From Planctomycetota bacterium (GTDB taxonomy: Bacteria > Planctomycetota > UBA8742 > UBA2392): 64,000 nucleotides of DNA. Positions within the stretch are counted from its first letter, which is position 1. Each line of letters opens with the position of its first letter. The position numbers and the translations under genes were made by a program. The DNA is taken from positions 372,001 to 436,000 of the forward strand of contig JACKID010000001.1 of assembly GCA_020638675.1 (NCBI GenBank), in the 5' to 3' direction. Below, piece after piece: positions 57,737 through 64,000 of this stretch. The notes under the pieces are model-generated. The model did no database searches. It was not told where the DNA came from and saw only the letters and a program-made list of their open reading frames with translations.

Positions 57737-58129
57737 ATGGCGCGGCGCGAACGTAGCGGGTTCCGGAACCTCAAGGTGTGGCAGAAGGCGATGCAGGCCG
57801 TAACCGAGATATACCAACTGACGCGCAAGTTCCCGAAGGACGAGCTGTACGCACTGACCAGCCAGATCCGTCGTGCGGCAACTTCGGTGCCGATGAACAT
57901 CGCAGAGGGCTACAAGCGGCGCAGGTATGCGAAAGACTACGTCCGCTTCCTCGTTACGGCGCACGGTTCGCAGGGCGAGGTTGAGACAGCGATTGAGATA
58001 GCATACACGCTTGAATACGTTAGCGAGGCGGACTGCGAGAGACTGCTGGATGTGTACGACGAAGTCGGGCGTATGCTGAACGGGCTGATCGACAGCGTCG
58101 ACAAGGGAAGCAAAAAGAACAACCGGTAG
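57737..58129 (+). CDS. Four-helix-bundle protein of the S23/IVP family
   Basis: 130 residues. Family landmarks: FRNLKVWQKAMQAVTEIYQLTRKFPKDELYALTSQIRRAATSVPMNIAEGYKRR, spread over about 7-60, and later SLGEVETAIEIA-like text (SQGEVETAIEIAYTLEYVS) and a C-terminal LNGLIDSV. Members form pentameric four-helix bundles; the first known ones are encoded by intervening sequences in 23S rRNA genes, and avd of diversity-generating retroelements is a relative. Stand-alone copies have unknown roles. The gene sits between two 24-nt inverted repeats, as if it were a small mobile cassette inserted between rdgB and ilvE. Confidence 0.9.
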   Translation: MARRERSGFRNLKVWQKAMQAVTEIYQLTRKFPKDELYALTSQIRRAATSVPMNIAEGYKRRRYAKDYVRFLVTAHGSQGEVETAIEIAYTLEYVSEADCERLLDVYDEVGRMLNGLIDSVDKGSKKNNR

Positions 58130-58158
58130 TCAGAAGGAGACAAGCGGTTCACTGCCGC

Positions 58159-58182
58159 CTGCCGCCTCCCGCCTGCCGCCTG
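58159..58182. repeat. Right 24-nt inverted repeat flanking the S23-type gene
   Basis: Perfect inverted copy of 57689-57712, within a longer CTGCCGCCTGCC tract (58152-58182), ending just before the ilvE ribosome binding site. Confidence 0.85.
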
Positions 58183-58197
58183 AACCGGAGAAACACC

Positions 58198-59115
58198 ATG
58201 ACCAAGCTATGCGAGAAGATCTGGCGAAACGGTGAGTTCATTGCTTGGGAGGACGCGACCGTTCACGTCTGCGCCCACGTGCTGCACTACGGCAGCTCGG
58301 TGTTTGAGGGCATTCGCGCCTATGACGTCGGCGGGCAGCCGGGCATTTTCCGGCTCAAGGAGCATATCCGCCGCCTCTTCGACAGCGCCAAGATCTACCG
58401 CATGGAGATCAAGTTCACGCCCGAGCAGGTTGAGCAGGCGTGCATCGCGGCGGTGAAAGAAAACAAGCACCAGGCGTGCTACATCCGCCCCATCGCTTAC
58501 CGCGACTACGGGCCGATGGGGGTAAACCCGCTCAAGAACCCGGTCACGCTGGACATCATCACCTGGCACTGGGGCGCGTACCTCGGCGCCGAGGCGCTTG
58601 AGCAGGGCGTCGACATGCAGATCAGCACCTGGGCGCGCAACCGGCCTAACACTACGCCGGCGATGGCCAAGGCGGGCGCGAACTACGCCAGCGGCGCGTT
58701 GATCAAGATGGAAGCGATCCTGAACGGCTACAGTGAAGGCATCGCGCTGGACGCAGGCGGCCTGTTGAGCGAGGGCAGCGGCGAGAACATCTTCGTGATT
58801 CGTGAAGGCCAGATTTACACGCCGAGCGCGGGGCACTCGATTTTGAAGGGGATCACGCGCGACACGATCATCCGCCTGGCGGGCGAGATGGGGATCAGCG
58901 TGGTTGAGACCGATCTCACGCGTGAGCAACTTTATATCGCTGATGAAGTGTTTGCGGTGGGCACGGCCGCGGAAGTGACTCCGATCCGCAGCCTGGACAA
59001 GATCACGATCGGTGCCGGCAAGCGCGGCCCGATCACTGAGCGGATCCAGAAGGCGTATCTGGACCTCGTGCAGGGCAAGAGCGAGGACAAGTGGGGATTT
59101 ATCACTCGCGTGTGA
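58198..59115 (+). CDS. ilvE: Branched-chain amino acid aminotransferase
   Basis: 305 residues, PLP fold type IV. Landmarks: HVLHYGSSVFEGIRAYD, FRLKEHIRRLFDSAKIYRM, CYIRPIAYRDYGPMGVNP, the PLP-Lys region NYASGALIKMEAILNGYSEG, LDAGGLLSEGSGENIFVI and the C-terminal EVFAVGTAAEVTPI. It makes valine, leucine and isoleucine from the keto acids with glutamate. Good ribosome binding site (GGAG) 6 bases before the ATG. Followed by a strong terminator, so it is a single-gene unit. The right inverted repeat of the S23-type element lies in its leader. Confidence 0.95.
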   Translation: MTKLCEKIWRNGEFIAWEDATVHVCAHVLHYGSSVFEGIRAYDVGGQPGIFRLKEHIRRLFDSAKIYRMEIKFTPEQVEQACIAAVKENKHQACYIRPIAYRDYGPMGVNPLKNPVTLDIITWHWGAYLGAEALEQGVDMQISTWARNRPNTTPAMAKAGANYASGALIKMEAILNGYSEGIALDAGGLLSEGSGENIFVIREGQIYTPSAGHSILKGITRDTIIRLAGEMGISVVETDLTREQLYIADEVFAVGTAAEVTPIRSLDKITIGAGKRGPITERIQKAYLDLVQGKSEDKWGFITRV

Positions 59116-59131
59116 ATCATCACAATGCTAT

Positions 59132-59160
59132 ACGACCCGCGGCTTTCCGCGGGTCGTTTT
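59132..59160 (+). terminator. Rho-independent terminator after ilvE
   Basis: CGACCCGCGG (59133-59142), loop CTTT, CCGCGGGTCG (59147-59156), then TTTTC; a 10-bp perfect stem extended by one A-T pair (59132 with 59157). Classical intrinsic terminator 17 bases after the stop. Confidence 0.93.
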
Positions 59161-59257
59161 CATTGGAAGCAAAGTCACCTGATTTTTCTTACGTCCTGAT
59201 TGGATAAGTGGTGTTTGAGGCGGTAATCTGTTCCCTAATTGCACATAGTGTCTCTAA

Positions 59258-59271
59258 TGACTGGTTGGTCA
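59258..59271. promoter_or_regulatory. Possible TetR self-operator
   Basis: TGACTGGTTGGTCA has matching TGAC/GTCA ends, as in many AcrR/FabR-type TetR operators, and ends one base before the start codon of the TetR gene. Repressor binding here would block transcription or elongation of its own gene. Confidence 0.45.
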
Positions 59272-59272
59272 G

Positions 59273-59881
59273 ATGCGCATAACCTCCCCCAAGCGCGAGG
59301 CCAGGTACCGACAGCTATTGCAGGCGGCATTGCAGGTCTTCGCGCGCGACGGGATTGATGGCGCGTCGGTCGCCGACATCGCCGAAGCCGCAGGGGTGGC
59401 CAAGGGCAGCGTTTACCTCTATTTCGACAGCAAAGAGGCCCTCGCCGGCGACCTGGTCCGGCACCTGTTCGTCTACCCCGATGAAGGCGCACGCCTCTCG
59501 GAGGAGCCCGAGCCGCTTGAGCGCATCCTTGAGTTCTGCGAAATGCAGGAAAGCAAGGTTCTCGGGCTGGGTGACGACTCCAAAATCGTTCTTCATATGT
59601 TCGGACACGTCGGCAAGACGACGGATGACCAGCTCGGGCGCGGCATCCGCCAGCTCATGGCCGAGACGCGCTTCGCGGTGCAGGTGCTTCTGCGCAACGC
59701 GATGTCCAAGGGTCTCGTGCCGGGCTGCGACGATTGCGGCGGCGGCGCCACGATCGTGGTCGCAACGACGTACGGAACGATTCACCAGAAGCTGGCAATG
59801 CCGGGTCTGGCGACGGGCGGCAACAGTCAGGTGCGGCATGCGGTGACCACGGTCCTGAAGGGACTCGGGGCCAGGCTGTAG
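59273..59881 (+). CDS. TetR/AcrR-family transcriptional regulator
   Basis: 202 residues. The N-terminal helix-turn-helix is typical: RYRQLLQAALQVFARDGIDGASVADIAEAAGVAKGSVYLYFDSKEAL (about 11-57). The ligand-binding half is unclassified, with four Cys residues (EFCEMQES and GCDDCGGGA), the last pair as CxxC, which might bind metal or sense redox state. The downstream gene starts 8 bases after the stop and is its likely partner or target. Probably autoregulated via the site at 59258-59271. Confidence 0.9.
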   Translation: MRITSPKREARYRQLLQAALQVFARDGIDGASVADIAEAAGVAKGSVYLYFDSKEALAGDLVRHLFVYPDEGARLSEEPEPLERILEFCEMQESKVLGLGDDSKIVLHMFGHVGKTTDDQLGRGIRQLMAETRFAVQVLLRNAMSKGLVPGCDDCGGGATIVVATTYGTIHQKLAMPGLATGGNSQVRHAVTTVLKGLGARL

Positions 59882-59889
59882 GGGGCGCA

Positions 59890-60429
59890 TTGTTCAAGGC
59901 ATTCCAGGCAAGTTCACCTCAAGTTGAAGTTGACGGGGGCACGGTTCTGGCGGTGTCCAGCGGTATCCTCGTGGGCCCAGTCGCGCGTGAGCTGCTGGAA
60001 AGCTGTGGGCTGGTGAACATCGAGCCGGACGGCTGGTTCAGCCAGCAGGCGTGGCTGGACGTCTACCGCAAGATCCACGACTACCTCGGCCCGGACACGC
60101 TCTACTCGATCGGGCGGCGTATTCCGTACTCGGCCGAGTTCCCCGACGAACAGATGTTCGACGTGCCGTCAGCGCTGGCCAGCATCGACGTCGCGTACCA
60201 CAACGCGCACCGCAACGGCGAGATCGGCTGCTACAAGTACGTTGAAGTCGGGCTGGATCACTACGAGATCCACTGCGACAACCCGTACGCCAACGAGTTC
60301 GACCTGGGCATCATCACGTCGCTGGTCGAGCGCTTTCACGGGCGCTTCCAGTTCGATGTGCGCGTGAAGGTGCCCGCCACGAACCCGCAGGAAGACAACG
60401 CCTGTATCTTTGAGATTGTGCGGGTCTAG
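59890..60429 (+). CDS. Uncharacterised protein co-transcribed with the TetR gene
   Basis: 179 residues from the TTG at 59890, preceded by GGGGG; the open frame upstream is a shadow of the TetR gene. The sequence (GPVARELLESCGLVNIEPDGWFSQQAWLDVYRKIHDYLGPDTLYSIGRRIPY) is laid out like small-molecule sensing domains of the V4R/DUF2378 type, only weakly. No signal, no membrane helix. YHNAHRNGEIGCYKYVEVG and HYEIHCDNPYANEFDLGII contain several His, Cys and Asp that might bind a ligand or metal. Function unknown. The stop overlaps the convergent recombinase stop in CTAG. Confidence 0.65.
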   Translation: MFKAFQASSPQVEVDGGTVLAVSSGILVGPVARELLESCGLVNIEPDGWFSQQAWLDVYRKIHDYLGPDTLYSIGRRIPYSAEFPDEQMFDVPSALASIDVAYHNAHRNGEIGCYKYVEVGLDHYEIHCDNPYANEFDLGIITSLVERFHGRFQFDVRVKVPATNPQEDNACIFEIVRV

Positions 60430-61337
60430 CTGGCCCGCGGGTGAAAGCGCTGCATCACGCTGCGCAGGCGCTTCTGGTCAACGTGCGTGTAGATCTGCGT
60501 GGTGCTGATGCTGACGTGGCCGAGCATCTCCTGCACGCTGCGGATGTCCGCCCCGTTCTCCAGCATGTGCGTGGCGAAGCAGTGGCGCAGGGTGTGCGGG
60601 TGGATGTCGCTGGCGCGCAGCCCGGCCGACTGGGCGTAGATCTTTACGAGGTCCCAGACGCGCGTGCGGCTCAGGCGACGCCCTGACTTGCTAACGTAGA
60701 CGAAGTCGACAGGCCGCTTCAGCAGCTCGGGGCGTCCGCGTTCGATGTAGGCGCGGACGTTGTCGATGGCGCGCGCGCCGATCGGCACCACGCGCTCCTT
60801 GTTGCCCTTGCCGCGCACGGACAGGTAGCCCGAGTCCAGGTGCAAGCGGTTCAGCGTCAGCCCGCAGACCTCGGACACGCGCGCGCCGGTGGCGTAGAGG
60901 GTGTGCAGGATGGCGCGGTCACGCAGGATCAACGGGCGGTTGCCCATCGGCGCGTTCAGCAGCGCCTCGACCTGCTCTTCGGTCATGTAGTCGGGCAGCG
61001 GACTGGAGAGCTTCGGCGGCTGCAGGTGCTGGGCGGGGTCGTGCTCGGTGCGGCGCTCGACGCCGACGAAGCGGAAGAACATGCGAATGGCGCTCACGCG
61101 ACGCGCGATGGTGCGCGCGGCGATGCCGCCGTGGCGCTGGGTGGCGAGGAAGTCGCGCAGGTCATCGGGGCGTGCGTGGGCGCTTTCGTAGATGTCGCGC
61201 CGGAACAGGAACTCCAGCAGCAGCTCAAGGTCGCGCCGGTAGGCGATCAGCGAATTGTCCGCGAGACCGCACTCGAGCCGCAGGTAGTCGAGATAGGCTT
61301 CAAGCAGAAGTCGAAGTTCGCAGGAGCCACCGCCCAT
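60426..61337 (-). CDS. Tyrosine recombinase of the XerC/XerD type
   Basis: 303 residues from the ATG at 61337, which has GGAGG five bases upstream; the frame is open nine codons more. The SAM-like N-terminal domain includes LEAYLDYLRLECGLADNSLIAYRRDLELLLEF. Catalytic residues are all present: Arg in YATGARVSEVCGL, Lys in VRGKGNKERVVP, HTLRHCFATHMLENGAD, LGHVSISTTQIYTHVD (His and nucleophile Tyr). Xer recombinases resolve chromosome dimers at dif. It is chromosomal Xer-like in sequence, with no phage or integron genes beside it, so housekeeping is likelier than an integrase role. XerC versus XerD is undecided. Confidence 0.9.
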   Translation of the reverse strand: MGGGSCELRLLLEAYLDYLRLECGLADNSLIAYRRDLELLLEFLFRRDIYESAHARPDDLRDFLATQRHGGIAARTIARRVSAIRMFFRFVGVERRTEHDPAQHLQPPKLSSPLPDYMTEEQVEALLNAPMGNRPLILRDRAILHTLYATGARVSEVCGLTLNRLHLDSGYLSVRGKGNKERVVPIGARAIDNVRAYIERGRPELLKRPVDFVYVSKSGRRLSRTRVWDLVKIYAQSAGLRASDIHPHTLRHCFATHMLENGADIRSVQEMLGHVSISTTQIYTHVDQKRLRSVMQRFHPRAS

Positions 61338-61370
61338 AAGAGCCTCCGGCGCTATGTGCGCCAAGGTGGC

Positions 61371-61670
61371 CTATCGGCACTTTGCGCGCTGCTGCTTGAC
61401 GAAGTTCCGAATGCTGATGATCGGAAGTACCGCAAACGGGAGTGAGTAGATGTAGCTGAACCACACGCCCGGCTCATATCGCTCGTGCTCCAACCATCGA
61501 ATGCCGCACAGCAGAACCGGGAGCAGAACACAGAAGACAATCAGCGCAACGGGTACAGCGATCATCCCCGTCGTCTTCTCGGGCGATGCGGGTCGGGCAG
61601 AACTAACGGGCTTCAGGTGGCTTTGCAGGTCGCCGTAGTGGTAGGGGATGTTGCCGCGTAGCCCGTCCAT
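61371..61670 (-). CDS. Small two-helix membrane protein, unknown
   Basis: 99 residues. Two predicted membrane helices: TGMIAVPVALIVFCVLLPVLLCGI and VWFSYIYSLPFAVLPIISI. The N-terminus is cytoplasmic and Pro/Ser-rich, and the C-terminus is basic (RNFVKQQRAKCR). No family recognised. It lies between ktrA and the Xer gene on the same strand, with 33 bases to the Xer start. Confidence 0.6.
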   Translation of the reverse strand: MDGLRGNIPYHYGDLQSHLKPVSSARPASPEKTTGMIAVPVALIVFCVLLPVLLCGIRWLEHERYEPGVWFSYIYSLPFAVLPIISIRNFVKQQRAKCR

Positions 61671-61714
61671 GCCCTTAGTATACGCCCTTGGCGGGCATCT
61701 GCCAAAAGATAGGG

Positions 61715-62395
61715 CTATTCCATTTCGCGGATAAAGCGGTCGATGTCTTTGTTCTTGCCGACCAGCATCAGCACGTCGTCGGTGTCCGGCTTGGTGTCCG
61801 GGCCGGGGATGCTGATAGACTCCGCGCCTGCGCCGGGGCCTGCGCCGCCGGCGGGCTTGCGGATTGCCACAAGGTTCACGCCGAAGTTCTTGCGCAACTG
61901 GAGCTCGAGCAGCGTCTTGCCCACCACCTTGTGCGGCGCCTTCACCTGCACGAATGAATGCTCGCTGCCGATGTCCACGGCTTCAAGCAGGCTGGGCTTG
62001 GCCAGTTTCTGGGCCAGCTTCAGTGCGGCCTGTTCCTCAGGGAGAATCACTTCGTCCGCGCCGAGGCGGCGCAGGATGGTTTCTTTCACGCGGTCGTTGG
62101 CGCGGGCGATCACTCGCGGGTAGTCAAGGTCGCGTGCCGCCAGCATGGCGAGTTGGCAGGCCTCGAAGTTGTCGCCGATCGCGACCACGACGGTGTCGAC
62201 TTTGCCCAGCCCGAGCGAGCGTTGCGTCTCCAGCTCGGTGGCATCGGCGCTGACGGCCAGCGCCACGCGGTCCTTTACGTCGTTGATGACGTCCGGGTCC
62301 GTGTCGATGGCGATGACCTCAATGCCCTCTTTGGCGAGATTCTCCGCCAGGGCCATCCCGAAACGTCCCAACCCGATGACCGCAACCTTTAGCAT
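61715..62395 (-). CDS. ktrA: KtrA/TrkA-type potassium channel regulatory subunit (RCK)
   Basis: 226 residues from the ATG at 62395 (GGAAGAG upstream). RCK_N Rossmann domain: KVAVIGLGRFGMALAENLAKEG, IAIDTDPDVI, ELETQRSLGLGKVDTVVVAIGDNFEACQLAMLAARDL (about 55-90) and RLGADEVILPEE; then RCK_C (about 140-226). Binds NAD(H) or ATP and gates the potassium-conducting membrane subunit encoded just upstream. A Pro/Gly-rich segment (GGAGPGAGAESISIPGP) interrupts RCK_C between its last strands, an unusual insertion. Confidence 0.93.
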   Translation of the reverse strand: MLKVAVIGLGRFGMALAENLAKEGIEVIAIDTDPDVINDVKDRVALAVSADATELETQRSLGLGKVDTVVVAIGDNFEACQLAMLAARDLDYPRVIARANDRVKETILRRLGADEVILPEEQAALKLAQKLAKPSLLEAVDIGSEHSFVQVKAPHKVVGKTLLELQLRKNFGVNLVAIRKPAGGAGPGAGAESISIPGPDTKPDTDDVLMLVGKNKDIDRFIREME

Positions 62396-62405
62396 CGCTC
62401 TTCCA

Positions 62406-62454
62406 GTGGCCAGTAAGGACCTGCATTGCCCCCGGTGCCCTGACCACTGGCCAC
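62406..62454. repeat. 9-bp inverted repeat between ktrB and ktrA
   Basis: GTGGCCAGT (62406-62414) and ACTGGCCAC (62446-62454) are perfectly complementary, 31 bases apart, in the 77-base gap between the two genes. It might stabilise the message or attenuate ktrA expression; it has no T-run. Confidence 0.4.
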
Positions 62455-62472
62455 CGGCCACTCAACACTGCC

Positions 62473-63981
62473 CTACCCGATCATGACCGTTTCATCCGGG
62501 TACTCGAACCTGCGCCCGCCGCGCCTGCCGATGGCAAGCACCAGCGTCAGCGGGCCGACTCGCCCGACGAACATGCACAGGATGATGATGACCTTTCCCA
62601 GCGCGGTCAACTCGGCTGTGATGCCGGTGCTGAGCCCGACCGTGCAGAAGGCGCTCACCACCTCGAACGTGACCTTCTCGAATCCGAACGCGCCGCCGGC
62701 CGCCCCGGAGCTCTCCGACAGCATCAGCCCGAGCGTCGCCGCGTTAATGAACGCCAGCGCCAGCACGAGCATTACCAGGCTCTTGCGGATCAGGCTGTCC
62801 GGGATGCGCCGCTTGAACGCCTCCGTGCTGCGCCCGCGCAGGGTCGCCACCACGGCCAGTACCATGACCACGATCGTGGTCGTCTTCAGTCCGCCGCCCG
62901 TGCTGCCGGGGCTGGCGCCGATCACCATCAGCAGGATCGTGAAATAGAGGGTTGCGGGGTGCAGGCTGGTGAAGTCCACGCTGTTGAAGCCGGCCGTGCG
63001 CGGCGTCATGCCCTGGAACACGGAGATCAGGATCGCGTCGCCGAACGAGCGGTCCTTCAACGTGTTGCCGGCCTCGAGAATCCAGAAGCCCGCGATGCCC
63101 ACGAGCAGCAGCACGCCGGTGGCGACAAGCACCATCTTGGTCTGCAGCGTCAGGCGCGGCAGCTGCTGGTTCTTTACGTGGCGGCGCAGAACGCCGATCC
63201 GGCGTGCCATCGGGTGCGCCCACACGCGGTAGGTGAATACGTCCAGCACCACCATGAAGCCGAGACCGCCCACGATCACGAGGCTGCTGATGCTCATCAC
63301 GACCGGCCAGTTGCCCTGGAAGCGCACCATGCTGTCACCGTACAGCGAGAAGCCCGCGTTGCAGAACGCGCTGATCGAATGAAAGGCCGAGTAGTACAGT
63401 TGCTCGCCCGCGGGCAGTGCGGCGCCGGTGTTGTCGACCCAGTGGCCGTAGAGCGCGAACGTGCCCAGCGATTCGCTGACGATTGTGACGCCGAGAATCC
63501 AGGCGATCATGCGGCCCACGCGCCCCACGAAGTCCACGTTCAGCATCTCGCCGACGGCGGCCGCGTCGCGCACGCCATGCCCGCGCCCGAACACGAGGCT
63601 GAAGAACGCGGCGAAGGTCATGATGCCGAGCCCGCCGATCTGGATCAGCGTAAGGATCACCAGCTGGCCGAAGCGCGTGAACTCGGTGCCGATGTCCTTG
63701 GTGACCAGCCCGGTTACGCAGGTCGCGGAAGTGGACATGAACAGCGCGTCGATGAAGCTCATGTTCAGGCCGTCGACCGTCGCGCCCGGCAGCAGCAGCA
63801 GCCCCGTGCCGAACAGGATGATGCCGACGAAGCTGCCGGTGAACGCGGCCAGCGGGCTGCGCACCGCGCGCGTCAGGAAGCTGAACAGGCGCAGCACGCG
63901 GGCCGAGACGAACGCCAGCAGACCGGCCTGCGTCAGGTACGAGAACGCGGCCAGCGTCGAGGGCTCGTTCAGCACGCCCAT
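62473..63981 (-). CDS. ktrB: KtrB/TrkH-family potassium uptake protein (5' end may lie beyond the window)
   Basis: 502 residues to the first in-window ATG; the frame stays open to the window edge with a hydrophobic extension, so the real start may be outside. The four selectivity-loop motifs are visible: STSATCVTGLVT, HSISAFCNAGFSLYG, GASPGSTGGGLKTTT and EVVSAFCTVGLSTG. It ends FEYPDETVMIG, like KtrB. It forms the membrane channel for K+ uptake with the adjacent KtrA-type ring, driven by membrane potential or Na+. The two genes are same-strand neighbours with a 77-base gap. Confidence 0.92.
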   Translation of the reverse strand: MGVLNEPSTLAAFSYLTQAGLLAFVSARVLRLFSFLTRAVRSPLAAFTGSFVGIILFGTGLLLLPGATVDGLNMSFIDALFMSTSATCVTGLVTKDIGTEFTRFGQLVILTLIQIGGLGIMTFAAFFSLVFGRGHGVRDAAAVGEMLNVDFVGRVGRMIAWILGVTIVSESLGTFALYGHWVDNTGAALPAGEQLYYSAFHSISAFCNAGFSLYGDSMVRFQGNWPVVMSISSLVIVGGLGFMVVLDVFTYRVWAHPMARRIGVLRRHVKNQQLPRLTLQTKMVLVATGVLLLVGIAGFWILEAGNTLKDRSFGDAILISVFQGMTPRTAGFNSVDFTSLHPATLYFTILLMVIGASPGSTGGGLKTTTIVVMVLAVVATLRGRSTEAFKRRIPDSLIRKSLVMLVLALAFINAATLGLMLSESSGAAGGAFGFEKVTFEVVSAFCTVGLSTGITAELTALGKVIIILCMFVGRVGPLTLVLAIGRRGGRRFEYPDETVMIG

Positions 63982-64000
63982 GATAAGCGGCGAGCAGAGC

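Noticed and set aside
60426..61337. Xer-type recombinase as a genomic island integrase
   Set aside because: Sequence is of the chromosomal XerC/D type and neighbours are housekeeping K+ transport genes; no att duplication or phage genes seen.
1..64000. CRISPR array, rRNA genes, insertion sequence transposases
   Set aside because: No regularly spaced direct repeats with unique spacers, no rRNA signature and no transposase motif were found.

Overview
The window is a high-GC, densely packed bacterial chromosome segment with no rRNA, no CRISPR array and no recognisable transposase. The gene content fits a Planctomycetota-like aerobe. The pointers are a giant Ser/Thr kinase with TPR and PDZ repeats, an N-terminally anchored sulfatase-fold enzyme, DUF2330 proteins, an FkbM methyltransferase, an A2-type caa3 oxidase and G/C-rich intergenic hairpin repeats. 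The phylum is an inference from gene families; no marker gene was compared.

Layout. 1-3.0 kb: 3' end of carA, a GT87 membrane glycosyltransferase, a Fur regulator and an FkbM methyltransferase. 3.0-10.0 kb: a respiratory island, with a fused heme A/heme O synthase (ctaA-ctaB) divergent from sco1-coxB-coxA-coxC-coxD and closed by a good terminator. 10-22 kb: a HerA-like ATPase, a 1570-residue kinase, an EEP-fold enzyme, a Pro/Gln-rich membrane protein, and ppdK. 22.2-24.2 kb: a small, probably accessory patch with a DUF6602-like protein, tRNA-Lys and a DUF6348-like protein. 24.2-35.3 kb: a long minus-strand series with a dicarboxylate/glutamate symporter, a PQQ-type sugar dehydrogenase, an SDR, a tripartite ABC efflux set, mutY and two DUF2330 paralogues split by a terminator. 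35.4-37.6 kb: egtB-egtD (ergothioneine). 37.7-42.4 kb: a minus-strand operon with a cyclase/AAA signalling protein, a lipoprotein, a divergent DUF692/MNIO oxidase and its probable partner protein. 42.5-50.3 kb: a site-2 protease with four PDZ-like modules, a sulfatase-fold enzyme, a TIM-barrel enzyme, an acidic-tailed protein, TatC with a large periplasmic insertion, and KdsC.

50.3-55.1 kb is a sulfur-handling island: SulP transporter plus ArsR repressor, divergent from a metallo-beta-lactamase/rhodanese fusion and followed by a second such fusion. A 10-bp perfect inverted repeat carries promoter elements for both directions. 55.1-59.1 kb is repeat-rich: orphan small genes, an array of hairpins with constant loops and variable stems, rdgB with an unusual insertion, a four-helix-bundle (S23/IVP-type) gene bracketed by 24-nt inverted repeats, and ilvE. 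59.2-64 kb: a TetR regulator with a possible self-operator, an unknown protein, a XerC/D recombinase, a small membrane protein and a KtrA/KtrB-type potassium uptake pair that reaches the window edge.

The most promising material for new biology is the MNIO operon (37.7-42.4 kb), the TatC insertion domain (48.0-49.7 kb), the persulfide island with its 10-residue-periodic Cys-Gly tail and symmetrical divergent promoter (50.3-55.1 kb), and the S23-type gene with terminal inverted repeats (57.7-58.2 kb). Family names were assigned by recognising motifs in the translated sequence. No database search was run.
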